The notes under the pieces were generated by a model, which did not search any database, was not told the DNA's origin, and saw only the letters and a program-made list of their open reading frames with translations. Shown here one piece after another: positions 1 through 8,580 of a DNA stretch of 64,000 nucleotides. The stretch comes from Oceanispirochaeta crateris (GTDB taxonomy: Bacteria; Spirochaetota; Spirochaetia; DSM-2461). A program made the position numbers and the translations under genes. The stretch is taken from contig NZ_CP036150.1 in assembly GCF_008329965.1 (NCBI RefSeq), positions 2,894,439 to 2,958,438 on the forward strand, read 5' to 3'. Position 1 is the first letter of the stretch, and each line of letters begins with the position of its first letter.

Positions 1-413
1 AAAAATGATTCATCCCTATCCAGGATAGGAATAACTAGGGCATCGCTGGTCTGAATTTCCAATCCATCAGTGACATTCACAGGCGGAACTGTGTAAATGC
101 CGGGTTCATCTCCCCGGAGGGTATAAATCACCTGTAAAACGGTTGCAAAGCTGCCGTCTTCATTTTGAATTGTACGCTGAGCCGTATAGGGTCCTGAAAG
201 TTTGCTGATCCCATCCGGCCAGATGGGGTCTTGGATATCAACATCCTGCCGTCCATGAAAGGATGTTATGAATTTCAGAGTGAACCGCTGCCCCTCTACA
301 ATTTGCTCCTTCCATTCCGCTTCTATCGCCCCAGAGGGAATCAGAGGGAGTAAGAAGAAACAAAGGCTTACCAGTCCTGTTCTGAATCGGTTTCTGATTC
401 TTTTGGATTCCAT
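1..413 (-). CDS. batD: BatD-like oxygen-tolerance protein, N-terminal part (runs off the window)
   Basis: Only the first 137 or so codons are present; the gene continues beyond base 1. The start at 413 follows a strong GGAGG site 8 bases upstream and gives a clear signal peptide: basic MESKRIRNRF, then hydrophobic VSLCFFLLPLIPSG, then mature EAEWKEQIVEGQ. The mature part has the beta-rich, WPDG/SGP-containing look of BatD proteins (exported, large periplasmic part anchored by a C-terminal membrane helix). It overlaps the end of batC by 46 bases and is last in the moxR-bat operon in this window. BatD is thought to join the BatA/B vWA proteins in a membrane complex. The family call rests on position and N-terminal style; the C-terminal half cannot be checked. 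Confidence 0.75.
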   Translation of the reverse strand, partial: MESKRIRNRFRTGLVSLCFFLLPLIPSGAIEAEWKEQIVEGQRFTLKFITSFHGRQDVDIQDPIWPDGISKLSGPYTAQRTIQNEDGSFATVLQVIYTLRGDEPGIYTVPPVNVTDGLEIQTSDALVIPILDRDESF

Positions 414-955
414 CCACTTCCCTCCTTTCTCTTTATATATTGGAGAATTCTTCTGGCATCATCACTGACGTCCGGTGTTGTTGATGCCGAGCGGGAATCG
501 GGAGATCCACTCTCCGCTTCAAGTCTTTCCAGGACAAGCTCCAGATTTTTTTTAGATTCCAGAGAGTTCGGCCTTAATTCAAGAGCCCGACGAAAGGCAT
601 TGTATGCCTCTAAAAATCTCCCGGACTGATAGAGCACAACCCCTGAATTGAATCCTGCAGCAAAGAGGACTTCCTCATCCACAGTGGAACCGGCAAGCTC
701 CCAAAGCTCCAGGGCAGGAAGCCCTTCTCCTAGGGCATAATAGACAGTGGCAATATTAAAAAGAATCCGTTCTTTATGATTCCCTTTATCCTCATCGCCG
801 AGGTAATGCAGAAGGGCCTTCTGATAATCCCCCTGCTGATAGGCATAATTCCCTTTCAAAACGGAAAAACCCGGCTCAAACAGCCGACAGGACCCCGAGG
901 ATAAGATTCCCAGAAGTATAAAAAACCAGGGTAGAACGGATTTTTTTAATACCAT
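368..955 (-). CDS. batC: BatC-like TPR protein, exported
   Basis: A 195-residue exported protein with about three tetratricopeptide repeats (from roughly residue 30: NYAYQQGDYQKALLHY, then NIATVYYALGEGLPALELW, then NSGVVLYQSGRFLEAYNAF). The start at 955 is preferred over an upstream ATG at 1000 because a GAGGTGG site lies just before it and it begins directly with a signal sequence (MVLKKSVLPWFFILLGILSS). Cys23 in LSSGSC could be a relaxed spirochaetal lipobox. It overlaps the end of batB by 10 bases. BatC proteins are TPR scaffolds of the Bat complex, acting in the periplasm. The C-terminus is low-complexity and acidic. The role is inferred from repeats plus operon position. Confidence 0.85.
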   Translation of the reverse strand: MVLKKSVLPWFFILLGILSSGSCRLFEPGFSVLKGNYAYQQGDYQKALLHYLGDEDKGNHKERILFNIATVYYALGEGLPALELWELAGSTVDEEVLFAAGFNSGVVLYQSGRFLEAYNAFRRALELRPNSLESKKNLELVLERLEAESGSPDSRSASTTPDVSDDARRILQYIKRKEGSGWNPKESETDSEQDW

Positions 956-1935
956 TTTGACCACCTCAGCTGAGTACCAATAAGATTCAGAATGAGACAA
1001 AGAAGGGCAATGATCAGAAAAATACGAAAGCTCATCTGATCCTGCAGGCGGATTCCTTCCGCACCGGACTCTTCACTGAGCGAATTGAGGTCCTGAAAGA
1101 TGAGTCCCGGTGTTTTAACATCCGAAAGATCATAATATTTACCGGCTCCGCTGTCTGCCATTTCTCGGAGAATACTCTGATTAAGACGGGACACAACGGC
1201 TTTTCCGGAGGAATCACTGATGACGTCCCCCGAAGCATCATAGAGGAGACTTCCCTGAACAGTCCCTATTCCGGCAACAAAGAGCGTGATATCATTGAGA
1301 AAACACTCCCTGGCCATAGCGACAGGATTGCCCTCCAGAGACTCTCCATCTGTGATAAGCAGGACAACCTTCCTGGCTGGCGACCCGGTAGGAAAGGCCT
1401 GTATGGCTTTTTTTAATCCTTTGGCAATGTCCGACCCCTGCACAGTATAAAGAGAGGGACTCAAGTTGTTTACAGCAGATTCGATTATGATTTTGTCTTC
1501 AGTGAGAGGTACGAGAATGTGCCCATCTCCCTTGAAAATCACGAGAGCATTACGCCCCTCGGGAATATTCCCCGTCAAAGATCTGATCAACTCACCCGCC
1601 CGACTGAGTCTATCAGGATGAACATCTTGAGCCAGCATGCTACGGGAAACGTCTACGGCATAGACAATATCGAGTCCGGACGACTCATCCTTCACAGGTT
1701 CCTTGTTCCAGGATATCCCGGCAGTAGCCAACAATGAGAAAACAAAGAACAGAAGCATGGTCACCCAGTAGAAAACATTTTTGATAAAATAAACATGAGA
1801 CGTTTTTTCCCTTCTCCACTCTCCTCCCAAAATGGTAAGGAGACGCTTCCCGCTACTGAAGTTGAGTAAAGCGGGGAGGAGGAGAAGGAGAAGAAGGAAG
1901 AAAAACCAGAAGACCTCAGGATACAATACGGTCAT
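946..1935 (-). CDS. batB: BatB-like membrane protein with von Willebrand A domain
   Basis: A 329-residue protein with N-terminal membrane segments (about residues 8-24 and 54-74), a von Willebrand factor A domain from about residue 88, and a C-terminal membrane helix (about 305-324). The metal-ion-dependent adhesion site motif DxSxS is intact as DVSRS (95-99), followed by the later acidic motif LLITDGES. This is the architecture of BatA/BatB, which sit in the inner membrane with the vWA domain binding partner proteins. The start overlaps the stop of batA by 4 bases (ATGA-type coupling). BatB is told from BatA by gene order, so the A/B assignment is by position rather than by a diagnostic residue. 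Confidence 0.88.
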   Translation of the reverse strand: MTVLYPEVFWFFFLLLLLLLPALLNFSSGKRLLTILGGEWRREKTSHVYFIKNVFYWVTMLLFFVFSLLATAGISWNKEPVKDESSGLDIVYAVDVSRSMLAQDVHPDRLSRAGELIRSLTGNIPEGRNALVIFKGDGHILVPLTEDKIIIESAVNNLSPSLYTVQGSDIAKGLKKAIQAFPTGSPARKVVLLITDGESLEGNPVAMARECFLNDITLFVAGIGTVQGSLLYDASGDVISDSSGKAVVSRLNQSILREMADSGAGKYYDLSDVKTPGLIFQDLNSLSEESGAEGIRLQDQMSFRIFLIIALLCLILNLIGTQLRWSKWY

Positions 1936-2933
1936 AGGATCTCCCTGAAAAACAATCTTCTTAAAAGAAGATCAGTGAGGATGAGAATCAAGCCCAGAAA
2001 AATAAACCAGCGGTACAGAGGTTCTGTCCTTACCTGGATTCTCACCCTTTCTTCGATTGTTTCCAGAGAATCTATGGATCTGAACACCGATTCGAGAGTC
2101 CCCGGTGAGGAAGCCTTAAAAAAACTACCTCCTCCGGTCTCTGCCAGATCCTGCAAGAGGGTTTCATCAAAACGACTGTTCAAAGTCCCTGTCATGAGTT
2201 GTCCACTCTCTGGATGGATGAACTCAAAGGGAACCTCTCCCTCTCCACCGATACCAATGGTGTACAGCCTGATTCCCATTTGAGCCGCCATGGACGCCGC
2301 AGCAGAAGGTTGAATCTCACCGGCATTATTGTCACCATCTGTTATGAGAACAATGACCCGCTGGTCAGACCGGCTTTCGGACAAATGAAGCACCGCAACA
2401 GCCAGGCCCATTCCGATGGCGGTTCCCTCTCCCAGCTCCATAATAAGCGATTCTTCCAAACGGGATAAAAAACTATTATAATCGGTTGTAGGCGGAACCT
2501 TGAGAACCGCTTCTTCTCCAAAACCAACAAGACCTACAGCGTCATTTTTTCTTGCAGAAACAAAGAGCTTAATCATGTTGATAGCAGATTCCAAACGAGT
2601 TTCGGATGGAAAGTCCCTAGCAGCCATACTGGGGGACTGATCAAGAACGATGACGATATCAGCACCTCTATTCAGATAGACCTTTTCCTGAATGCTCAAC
2701 GCAGGTCCCCCTAGTGCCAGCCCCAGAAGAAACAAACCTGCCCAGAAGAAAAATGCTGAGAAAAAGAGAGCGAGCTTCAAGCCCCTTTGTTTAATGGTGA
2801 CGATTCCTTTTCTCCAAATTCCTGTGGAAACACGAAGAGATCTGCCCGAAGAAGAGCCAAAATGACGGAAGTAAAAGAGGACTGGTATCAAAAGTATAAG
2901 AAAAAGGTATTCTGGAGACTCAAAGGTCAGCAT
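1932..2933 (-). CDS. batA: BatA-like membrane protein with von Willebrand A domain
   Basis: A 333-residue protein with an N-terminal membrane helix (residues about 5-22), a second at about 53-78, a vWA domain with intact metal site DQSPS (98-102) and VLITDGDNN downstream, and a C-terminal helix (about 308-326) with the basic tail RRLFFREIL. This is the standard BatA plan. It overlaps the upstream membrane-protein gene by 14 bases and batB by 4, so translation is probably coupled along the cluster. In spirochaetes and Bacteroidetes, Bat proteins have been linked to oxidative stress tolerance; the molecular activity of the complex is still unclear. Confidence 0.9.
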   Translation of the reverse strand: MLTFESPEYLFLILLIPVLFYFRHFGSSSGRSLRVSTGIWRKGIVTIKQRGLKLALFFSAFFFWAGLFLLGLALGGPALSIQEKVYLNRGADIVIVLDQSPSMAARDFPSETRLESAINMIKLFVSARKNDAVGLVGFGEEAVLKVPPTTDYNSFLSRLEESLIMELGEGTAIGMGLAVAVLHLSESRSDQRVIVLITDGDNNAGEIQPSAAASMAAQMGIRLYTIGIGGEGEVPFEFIHPESGQLMTGTLNSRFDETLLQDLAETGGGSFFKASSPGTLESVFRSIDSLETIEERVRIQVRTEPLYRWFIFLGLILILTDLLLRRLFFREIL

Positions 2934-3798
2934 GCTTTTTCCTCCATTCTTCCAGGGCTAAAGAGACATCTTCAACCTCGCCCAGGAGCTGTTCCCTATC
3001 GCTGTAGAGCAATTTATCCCCGGCAAACTTGACCCGGTCTACCCTGTTAAAAAGATTGACCAATGACAGGGCAAGAGTTTCATGAATATGGGAACGAATA
3101 AGCAATGCTTCTATTTCCGAAGTTGTAGAACTTGTCAGATCCTGATGAAACCGTGTCGATAGATATTTCTTCAATCCACCTGTAAATGAAAGGTAAAAAT
3201 CTTTCTCTGGCATATTGACCATGGTTCTTCGAATCCTGCGGATCAACCTTTGAAACTGCCGGTACGGAAGGTTCAACTTATAAGTCCTGATGATTTTCCC
3301 GGTTCTGGATCTTATGACCTTGAAGAGGAAAATCAGGATAATCGGCAGGGACAACAGGAGAGAAACAATCAGGGCTCCAACCGCTCTTGTACCGGGAATT
3401 AACAGAGGTGAACGAATCTCCGAAAGTTCCCTTGAAGCACCGGAATCCAAAATGGAGGAGGTAAAAATTTTTAGGTCGTTCAGGATCAGATCCCCGGATT
3501 CCAGAGGAGGCAATGCCCTCGTTCCAGGATAGTAGGGAATGAGACGAATAGAGATTTGATAATCAACACCTCGTGGTTCAATGTCCATGGATAGAAAACG
3601 AATCCAGCCGGGAGTGGGGAAAATTTCGGGAACCTTCAGATTCACCGCTTGATCAGTCTTGAGTAGAAAAGACATCTCCACTGTATCTCCCACATAATAT
3701 TCAGGAGGTATAAACCGGAGGTTATGGATCTGATAACTTTGGGCACTGAGGGCCCCTGCAACCAGAAAAAGCAGCAGAGGAAGAATTATCCGTCTCAT
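2920..3798 (-). CDS. Exported single-pass membrane protein of the Bat operon
   Basis: A 292-residue protein with a signal peptide (MRRIILPLLLFLVAGALSAQ), an exported beta-rich segment of about 115 residues containing PPEYYVGDTVEMSF, one membrane helix (about 139-160) and a basic cytoplasmic tail of about 130 residues. In many Bat operons a small gene of this shape (DUF4381-like) lies between the DUF58 gene and batA; the order here is the same. No catalytic motif is visible. It overlaps the DUF58 gene by 4 bases and batA by 14. The exported part resembles the start of BatD proteins, so it may be a shortened BatD-like module. Function is inferred only from position. Confidence 0.75.
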   Translation of the reverse strand: MRRIILPLLLFLVAGALSAQSYQIHNLRFIPPEYYVGDTVEMSFLLKTDQAVNLKVPEIFPTPGWIRFLSMDIEPRGVDYQISIRLIPYYPGTRALPPLESGDLILNDLKIFTSSILDSGASRELSEIRSPLLIPGTRAVGALIVSLLLSLPIILIFLFKVIRSRTGKIIRTYKLNLPYRQFQRLIRRIRRTMVNMPEKDFYLSFTGGLKKYLSTRFHQDLTSSTTSEIEALLIRSHIHETLALSLVNLFNRVDRVKFAGDKLLYSDREQLLGEVEDVSLALEEWRKKHADL

Positions 3799-4661
3799 TT
3801 TCTCTTTTTTCTCCGTTCAAAGAAATGAAGAAGCTTTACAGCCGGATCATCCTCTGTTGAGATTTCAAGGGTATCCACACCCGCTGATTGACAGCGTCTG
3901 AGCCATAGAAAGCGTTCATGTTCCCAAAAATCATGATACTGCCTACGCATGCTTCTTGTACCCATGACATTGAGAGTCTGCCCGGATTCGGGGTCCTCAA
4001 GATGAATCAGTCCACTTGCAGGAAATTCACGGTCCAGCGGATCTGTCAGTCTTATGGCTATAACATCATGTTTCCGTGCCAGAAGAGTCAATTCGGTCTT
4101 ATAGTGGTTGGTTCTGAAATCTGATAAGATAAGACAAATACCCCGCCGCTTCATCGTTTTCGATGCGGTCTTGCAAGCCAGGGCAAGATTGGAGCCTTTC
4201 CGACCTTCCTTGACTGACAGAATCTGAGTAATCTGCTTGAGGACGTGTTTTTTCCCCTTCCTCGGCTGAATCTGAGTTTCAATTCTGTCAGAAAAGAGCA
4301 GACAACCGACTTTATCATTATTCGCAACCGCAGCAAGGGCCACTATGGCAAAAAGATGTCCCGCCAGATCGCGCTTATTCACATGGCCCGAACTGAAATA
4401 GAGAGAACTGGAGGTATCCACAAGGACCTGCAAAACGACCTCTCTTTCTTCGCGGAATGTCTTTGTATAGGGGACCCCCATGCGGGATGTGACATTCCAG
4501 TCAATAAACCTGGTGTCATCGCCGTCACTGTACTCCCGCACTTCATCAAACTCCAGCCCGGGGCCCTTAAAAACAGAGTGGTAATTCCCTGCAAAGATGG
4601 TATCGACGAGTTTTCTGGATGTAAAGTGAAGTTTTTTTACCTTGCGGGAGATCTCTTCCAT
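3795..4661 (-). CDS. DUF58 family protein (vWA-like), MoxR partner
   Basis: A 288-residue soluble protein. The DUF58 signature is clear: residues around 40-60 read DEVREYSDGDDTRFIDWNVT, followed by a vWA-like fold starting with VLVDTSSSLYFSSG, a degenerate DxSxS site. DUF58 proteins are almost always encoded next to a MoxR ATPase, which is thought to remodel the vWA proteins. Here it follows moxR with the DUF58 start one base after the moxR stop, and overlaps the next gene by 4 bases. It has no signal peptide, so it should act in the cytoplasm at the membrane-bound Bat complex. Confidence 0.9.
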   Translation of the reverse strand: MEEISRKVKKLHFTSRKLVDTIFAGNYHSVFKGPGLEFDEVREYSDGDDTRFIDWNVTSRMGVPYTKTFREEREVVLQVLVDTSSSLYFSSGHVNKRDLAGHLFAIVALAAVANNDKVGCLLFSDRIETQIQPRKGKKHVLKQITQILSVKEGRKGSNLALACKTASKTMKRRGICLILSDFRTNHYKTELTLLARKHDVIAIRLTDPLDREFPASGLIHLEDPESGQTLNVMGTRSMRRQYHDFWEHERFLWLRRCQSAGVDTLEISTEDDPAVKLLHFFERRKKRK

Positions 4662-4662
4662 T

Positions 4663-5646
4663 TTATGGAACCGTGACTATAGATAGGATATCTCTGATCA
4701 CATCATCACTGCTCAACTCTTCCGATTCTGCCTCATAAGACAAGACGATTCTGTGACGTAAAACATTGTAAGCCACGGCTTTCACATCTTCGGGGAGTAC
4801 AAATTCCCTGTTTTCGAAGAGAGCATTGACCCTGGCACATTCAAAAAGAGCAATGGATGCCCGAGGAGAGGCACCAAATTCAATAAACCGAGTGAACGGA
4901 AGTTGATTTCTCCCCTTAACCCGGGATGCATTAACGATGGAAACAATATATTTTTTGATACTCTCATCCACTCTGATGGAGGCAGCCAAATCTTTCAGGT
5001 CCTGAATGGAGTATTTGGTAAAGACCTTCCTCAAAACCTGGTCGTCTCGTTTGTCCAGTTGATTCAAAATGGCCAGTTCTTCCTGAGGATTAGGATAATC
5101 AACCTTCAACTTCATAATGAATCGATCTAATTGTGCTTCAGGAAGCTGATAGGTTCCTTCCTGCTCAATGGGATTCTGAGTGGCCATAACAAAAAAAGGT
5201 TCTGCCAGCCGGTAGGTATTATCACCAATGGTCACCTGTGATTCGGCCATGGCTTCCAGCAGAGCAGCCTGTACCTTGGAGGGAGCCCTGTTAATTTCAT
5301 CGGCCAAGATGATGTTGGAAAAAACAGGCCCTTTTCTGGGAACAAACTCACCGGTTTGAGGGCGGTAAATCATGGTTCCTGTCAGGTCAGCCGGAAGAAG
5401 GTCGGGTGTAAATTGGATTCTCTTAAAGTCAGCGTTGAGAACATCCGCTACGGCCTTGACCATCTGCGTTTTTGCCAGTCCGGGGACCCCTTCTACAAGG
5501 ATATGCCCTCCTGTGATGATCCCCATCAGCAGGCCGTTCACCATGTCCGCCTGACCAATGATTCTCTTTGCGATCTCTTTCCTGGCAATATCCAGGAGCA
5601 TGGAAGCATCCTTCATCTTGTCTGTCAGGTTTTTATTCTCACTCAT
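4663..5646 (-). CDS. moxR: MoxR family AAA+ ATPase
   Basis: A 327-residue AAA+ protein of the MoxR subfamily. Walker A is GVPGLAKT (residues 53-60), Walker B is ILADE (113-117), followed by INRAPSKVQAALLEAMAE and the sensor region FVMATQNPIEQEGTYQLPEA typical of MoxR. Length matches the family. MoxR ATPases act as chaperones for vWA-domain proteins, here presumably the DUF58 protein and BatA/BatB encoded just downstream. Its start lies only 33 bases after the stop of argJ, and no terminator is visible between them, so argJ may be part of the same transcript. Confidence 0.95.
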   Translation of the reverse strand: MSENKNLTDKMKDASMLLDIARKEIAKRIIGQADMVNGLLMGIITGGHILVEGVPGLAKTQMVKAVADVLNADFKRIQFTPDLLPADLTGTMIYRPQTGEFVPRKGPVFSNIILADEINRAPSKVQAALLEAMAESQVTIGDNTYRLAEPFFVMATQNPIEQEGTYQLPEAQLDRFIMKLKVDYPNPQEELAILNQLDKRDDQVLRKVFTKYSIQDLKDLAASIRVDESIKKYIVSIVNASRVKGRNQLPFTRFIEFGASPRASIALFECARVNALFENREFVLPEDVKAVAYNVLRHRIVLSYEAESEELSSDDVIRDILSIVTVP

Positions 5647-5679
5647 CCTTATTCCCTTACCTTTTTACAATCTTTCTTA

Positions 5680-6963
5680 TCAGGTTCTGTAGTCTGCATT
5701 TTCCCTGACATATTCATAGGAAAGGTCAGATCCGAGAACGGTTGCCCCGTCCTGCCCCAGTCCCAGACAGATACGGATTTCTACAAATTTCTCATGCGCA
5801 GGATATCCCGGACTCGGTGTTGGCAGAGCACAGTCTTTCAAATACTGGCTCAAGACGCCTTCCTTGACAGAATCCAGCTCAAAACGGCCATTTTCATAAA
5901 TGACTTCACTTCCCAGTGAAATACGGACATTCCGTTCATCCAAGGAGATATCATGATTCCCTGCATAATCCCCTATGGCCTGGACAAACCGGCCGACATT
6001 AGGATCATTTCCAAATATGGCCGTTTTACTCAAGGGTGAATTGACTAACGCCTTGGCAAAGCCCTTGGCCTGAGAGACAGAAGCGGCCTCTTCTACGCAC
6101 ACTCTTATAACATGCCCGCAGCCCTCTCCGTTACGAACAATGTCTCCGGATAGATCACTGCACAGGAGTTCCAGGGCTTTTTTAAGCTCCTCTTCCCCTA
6201 CCTCAGCCTTCTTATTGGAAGAAAAAAACATAACTGAGTCACTAGTACTCTGGTCACTGTCGATAGAAATCCGATTGAAGCTAGTTTCAACCGCTTCGGG
6301 TAAAACCCGCCTCATAACATCTCTGGGAATGGAGACATCTGTGATTAAAAAGGAGAGCATGGTCGCCATATTTGGCTCTATCATCCCGGCCCCTTTGGCA
6401 ATGCCACTTAATAGCCCGGTCCCTAGAGGCACAGAACGCAACTTTGGATAGGCATCGGTTGTCATGATTGACTGAGCGGCACTCAATAAAGTCTTATTTT
6501 GGAGCTTACCAGCCAGGGACGGACAGGCGGAGATCATTTCATTTACCGGGAGAGACCAGCCGATGACTCCCGTTGAAGAAGGAAAAAGAGGGGCCTTTAC
6601 CTCCCCTTGCATCTCCTTCACAAAGGCGGAAAGGATTTCTCTAGCATCCTCTTCTCCTCTGGGAGTACAGACATTGGAAATTTTATTATTAATCAGGACT
6701 CCCTGAATGAGTGGCTCTTCAAGCAATTTACGACCAATGCGAACGGGTGCTCCAGGAAATGAATTTTTTGTGAAAACAGCAGCAAATGATGCTGTCGGTT
6801 CATCCAGAACTAGGGCCGTCATTTTCATCGTTGCCGCGGATTCACCCTGTTTCTCTTTTGGTGAAAACTCAAGGCTGTGGACAGCCGTTCTAAACCCTTC
6901 TGGTAGAGTACTCAAACTCTCCAGGAAATCCAGATACTCAGCTTTGGAATTGAAATAGTTCAT
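5680..6963 (-). CDS. argJ: ArgJ-type ornithine acetyltransferase, divergent
   Basis: A 427-residue member of the ArgJ family, which moves the acetyl group from N-acetylornithine to glutamate and self-cleaves at an internal Ala-Thr bond. The cleavage site is clear: KGAGMIEPNMATML with K190 and nucleophile T201, and the oxyanion pair T131-G132 (SSTGVIG). The usual NSGNAN segment is altered to INNKISNVCTPRG (91-103) and the N-terminal 30 residues differ from common ArgJ. No other arginine gene is nearby, so the arginine role is family-based. A site AGGA lies 6 bases before the ATG. It may be co-transcribed with moxR downstream. Confidence 0.85.
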   Translation of the reverse strand: MNYFNSKAEYLDFLESLSTLPEGFRTAVHSLEFSPKEKQGESAATMKMTALVLDEPTASFAAVFTKNSFPGAPVRIGRKLLEEPLIQGVLINNKISNVCTPRGEEDAREILSAFVKEMQGEVKAPLFPSSTGVIGWSLPVNEMISACPSLAGKLQNKTLLSAAQSIMTTDAYPKLRSVPLGTGLLSGIAKGAGMIEPNMATMLSFLITDVSIPRDVMRRVLPEAVETSFNRISIDSDQSTSDSVMFFSSNKKAEVGEEELKKALELLCSDLSGDIVRNGEGCGHVIRVCVEEAASVSQAKGFAKALVNSPLSKTAIFGNDPNVGRFVQAIGDYAGNHDISLDERNVRISLGSEVIYENGRFELDSVKEGVLSQYLKDCALPTPSPGYPAHEKFVEIRICLGLGQDGATVLGSDLSYEYVRENADYRT

Positions 6964-7081
6964 AGAGTCCTATAATAACGGGGATTAATGGAAAGGTCTA
7001 TAATCTGCCCCTTCCCCTGAAGGCTGTTATCGTCTGTTGCAATACCCCAGAATATAGGTTTCAATAAATAGGGAGGAATTC

Positions 7082-8578
7082 ATGGCAAAGACACTCATGG
7101 TCCAGGGAACCGGTTCGGATGCGGGAAAAAGCATCCTGGTAGCGGCCTTATGCAGAATCTACACACGCCGGGGGTACAGGGTTGCCCCATTCAAATCCCA
7201 GAATATGGCTTTGAATTCATTTGTAACTCCCGAAGGTGATGAAATAGGACGAGCTCAGGCTGTTCAGGCTCAAGCTGCAAAAAGACCTCCCCACGTCGAT
7301 ATGAACCCTGTTTTGATCAAACCCGAGGGGAATTCCCGTTCACAAATCATCCTGATGGGGAAACCATGGAAATCCATGGATGGATCAGACTACTACAGAA
7401 GCAAAAAGTCTCTATGGACAGAGGTGACTCAAGCCATTGACCGGCTGAGAAGAGACAATGAGATTGTCATCATCGAAGGAGCCGGGAGTCCCGCTGAAAT
7501 CAATCTCAATGAGCATGAAATTGTCAATATGGCGGTAGCACGGTACAGCGATTCTCCCGTCCTCCTGGTTGCAGACATTGACAGGGGAGGCGTCTTTGCA
7601 TCCCTCTACGGAACACTGATCATGGTCGATGAAGACAGGGACAGAATCAAAGGATTTCTCATAAACAAGTTCAGAGGAGATGAGACCCTCCTGAGGCCCG
7701 GTCTAAAAATGCTTGAAGAGCGCTGCGGCGGTGTGCCAACCCTGGGAGTCATTCCCTTCATACCAGACATCTACCTGGCTCAGGAAGACTCGGTTTTTAT
7801 TGATAAGAACCGCTATTTCGGAGATGGAGAGGGGTTGATTCTGGTTGTGATTAAATTACCCCATATATCTAATTACGATGATTTTGATCCCTTTCTAAAT
7901 GATAAAGGTATCAGCCTCTGCTTTGTAAGCCATCCTTCTGAAATTCCAGAGGCCGCGGCAGCAATCATCATTCCAGGTTCAAAGACAAGCATAAACGACC
8001 TTGAATGGCTCAAAGAAACCGGCTTGTTTTCAAAAATACGCCAGCTGGCGGCACAAGAAGTTCCTGTTGCAGGAATTTGCGGGGGGTACCAGATGATGGG
8101 TACCGCCATCCATGATCCGGAAAGCTTTGAAGCCGAAGGAGGAAGTGTGGAAGGCCTGAATCTTCTCAAGGTTGAGACTCTTTTTTCAGGACAAAAGACA
8201 ACTCTTCAGACAGAAGGCCGTTTTACAGGAGGCCCTGGATTCTTTGAAAGCCTTAAAAACCAAAAATGTAGAGGATATGAAATACACAGAGGCGAAACAA
8301 GGAGCACAGAAGAAGGGATTCCTCTTTATCGCAAGGAGGATGGCCACTTGGAGGGGAGCATATCACCCGACGGACTCTGCTGGGGAACGTACATGCATGG
8401 TATTTTTGATGATCTCCTTTTTAGAAAGTCCTTCTTAGTTTCTCTGGGATGGGAGGCTCCAGAATCGGGCGAAAGTGAGGATGTATTGAGAGAACTTGAA
8501 ATAGAACGCATTGCCGATGCGGTTGAAAAAGCAGTGGATATGAATGCAATTGACCATCTTCTAGGTCTGGGAGTCTGA
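7082..8578 (+). CDS. cobQ: Cobyric acid synthase
   Basis: A 498-residue CobQ/CbiP, which amidates the corrin side chains of adenosyl-cobyrinate a,c-diamide to cobyric acid using ATP and glutamine. The N-terminal half is a dethiobiotin-synthetase-like domain with P-loop GTGSDAGKS (residues 9-17) and FKSQNMALNSFVT. The C-terminal half is a class I glutamine amidotransferase with nucleophile Cys333 (AGICGGYQMMG) and His439 (TYMHGIF). An excellent GGGAGG site precedes the ATG by 5 bases. It is transcribed away from argJ and followed 2 bases later by rmuC. No other cobalamin gene and no cobalamin riboswitch is visible here, so the rest of the pathway or a salvage route must lie elsewhere. Confidence 0.95.
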   Translation: MAKTLMVQGTGSDAGKSILVAALCRIYTRRGYRVAPFKSQNMALNSFVTPEGDEIGRAQAVQAQAAKRPPHVDMNPVLIKPEGNSRSQIILMGKPWKSMDGSDYYRSKKSLWTEVTQAIDRLRRDNEIVIIEGAGSPAEINLNEHEIVNMAVARYSDSPVLLVADIDRGGVFASLYGTLIMVDEDRDRIKGFLINKFRGDETLLRPGLKMLEERCGGVPTLGVIPFIPDIYLAQEDSVFIDKNRYFGDGEGLILVVIKLPHISNYDDFDPFLNDKGISLCFVSHPSEIPEAAAAIIIPGSKTSINDLEWLKETGLFSKIRQLAAQEVPVAGICGGYQMMGTAIHDPESFEAEGGSVEGLNLLKVETLFSGQKTTLQTEGRFTGGPGFFESLKNQKCRGYEIHRGETRSTEEGIPLYRKEDGHLEGSISPDGLCWGTYMHGIFDDLLFRKSFLVSLGWEAPESGESEDVLRELEIERIADAVEKAVDMNAIDHLLGLGV

Positions 8579-8580
8579 AA

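Noticed and set aside
4245-4676. 143-codon open frame opposite the DUF58 gene
   Set aside because: Antisense to a strongly supported gene; composition is not protein-like.
6964-7081. Possible cobalamin riboswitch upstream of cobQ
   Set aside because: The gap to the divergent argJ is only 118 bases, too short for a full B12 riboswitch, and none of its conserved boxes are visible.
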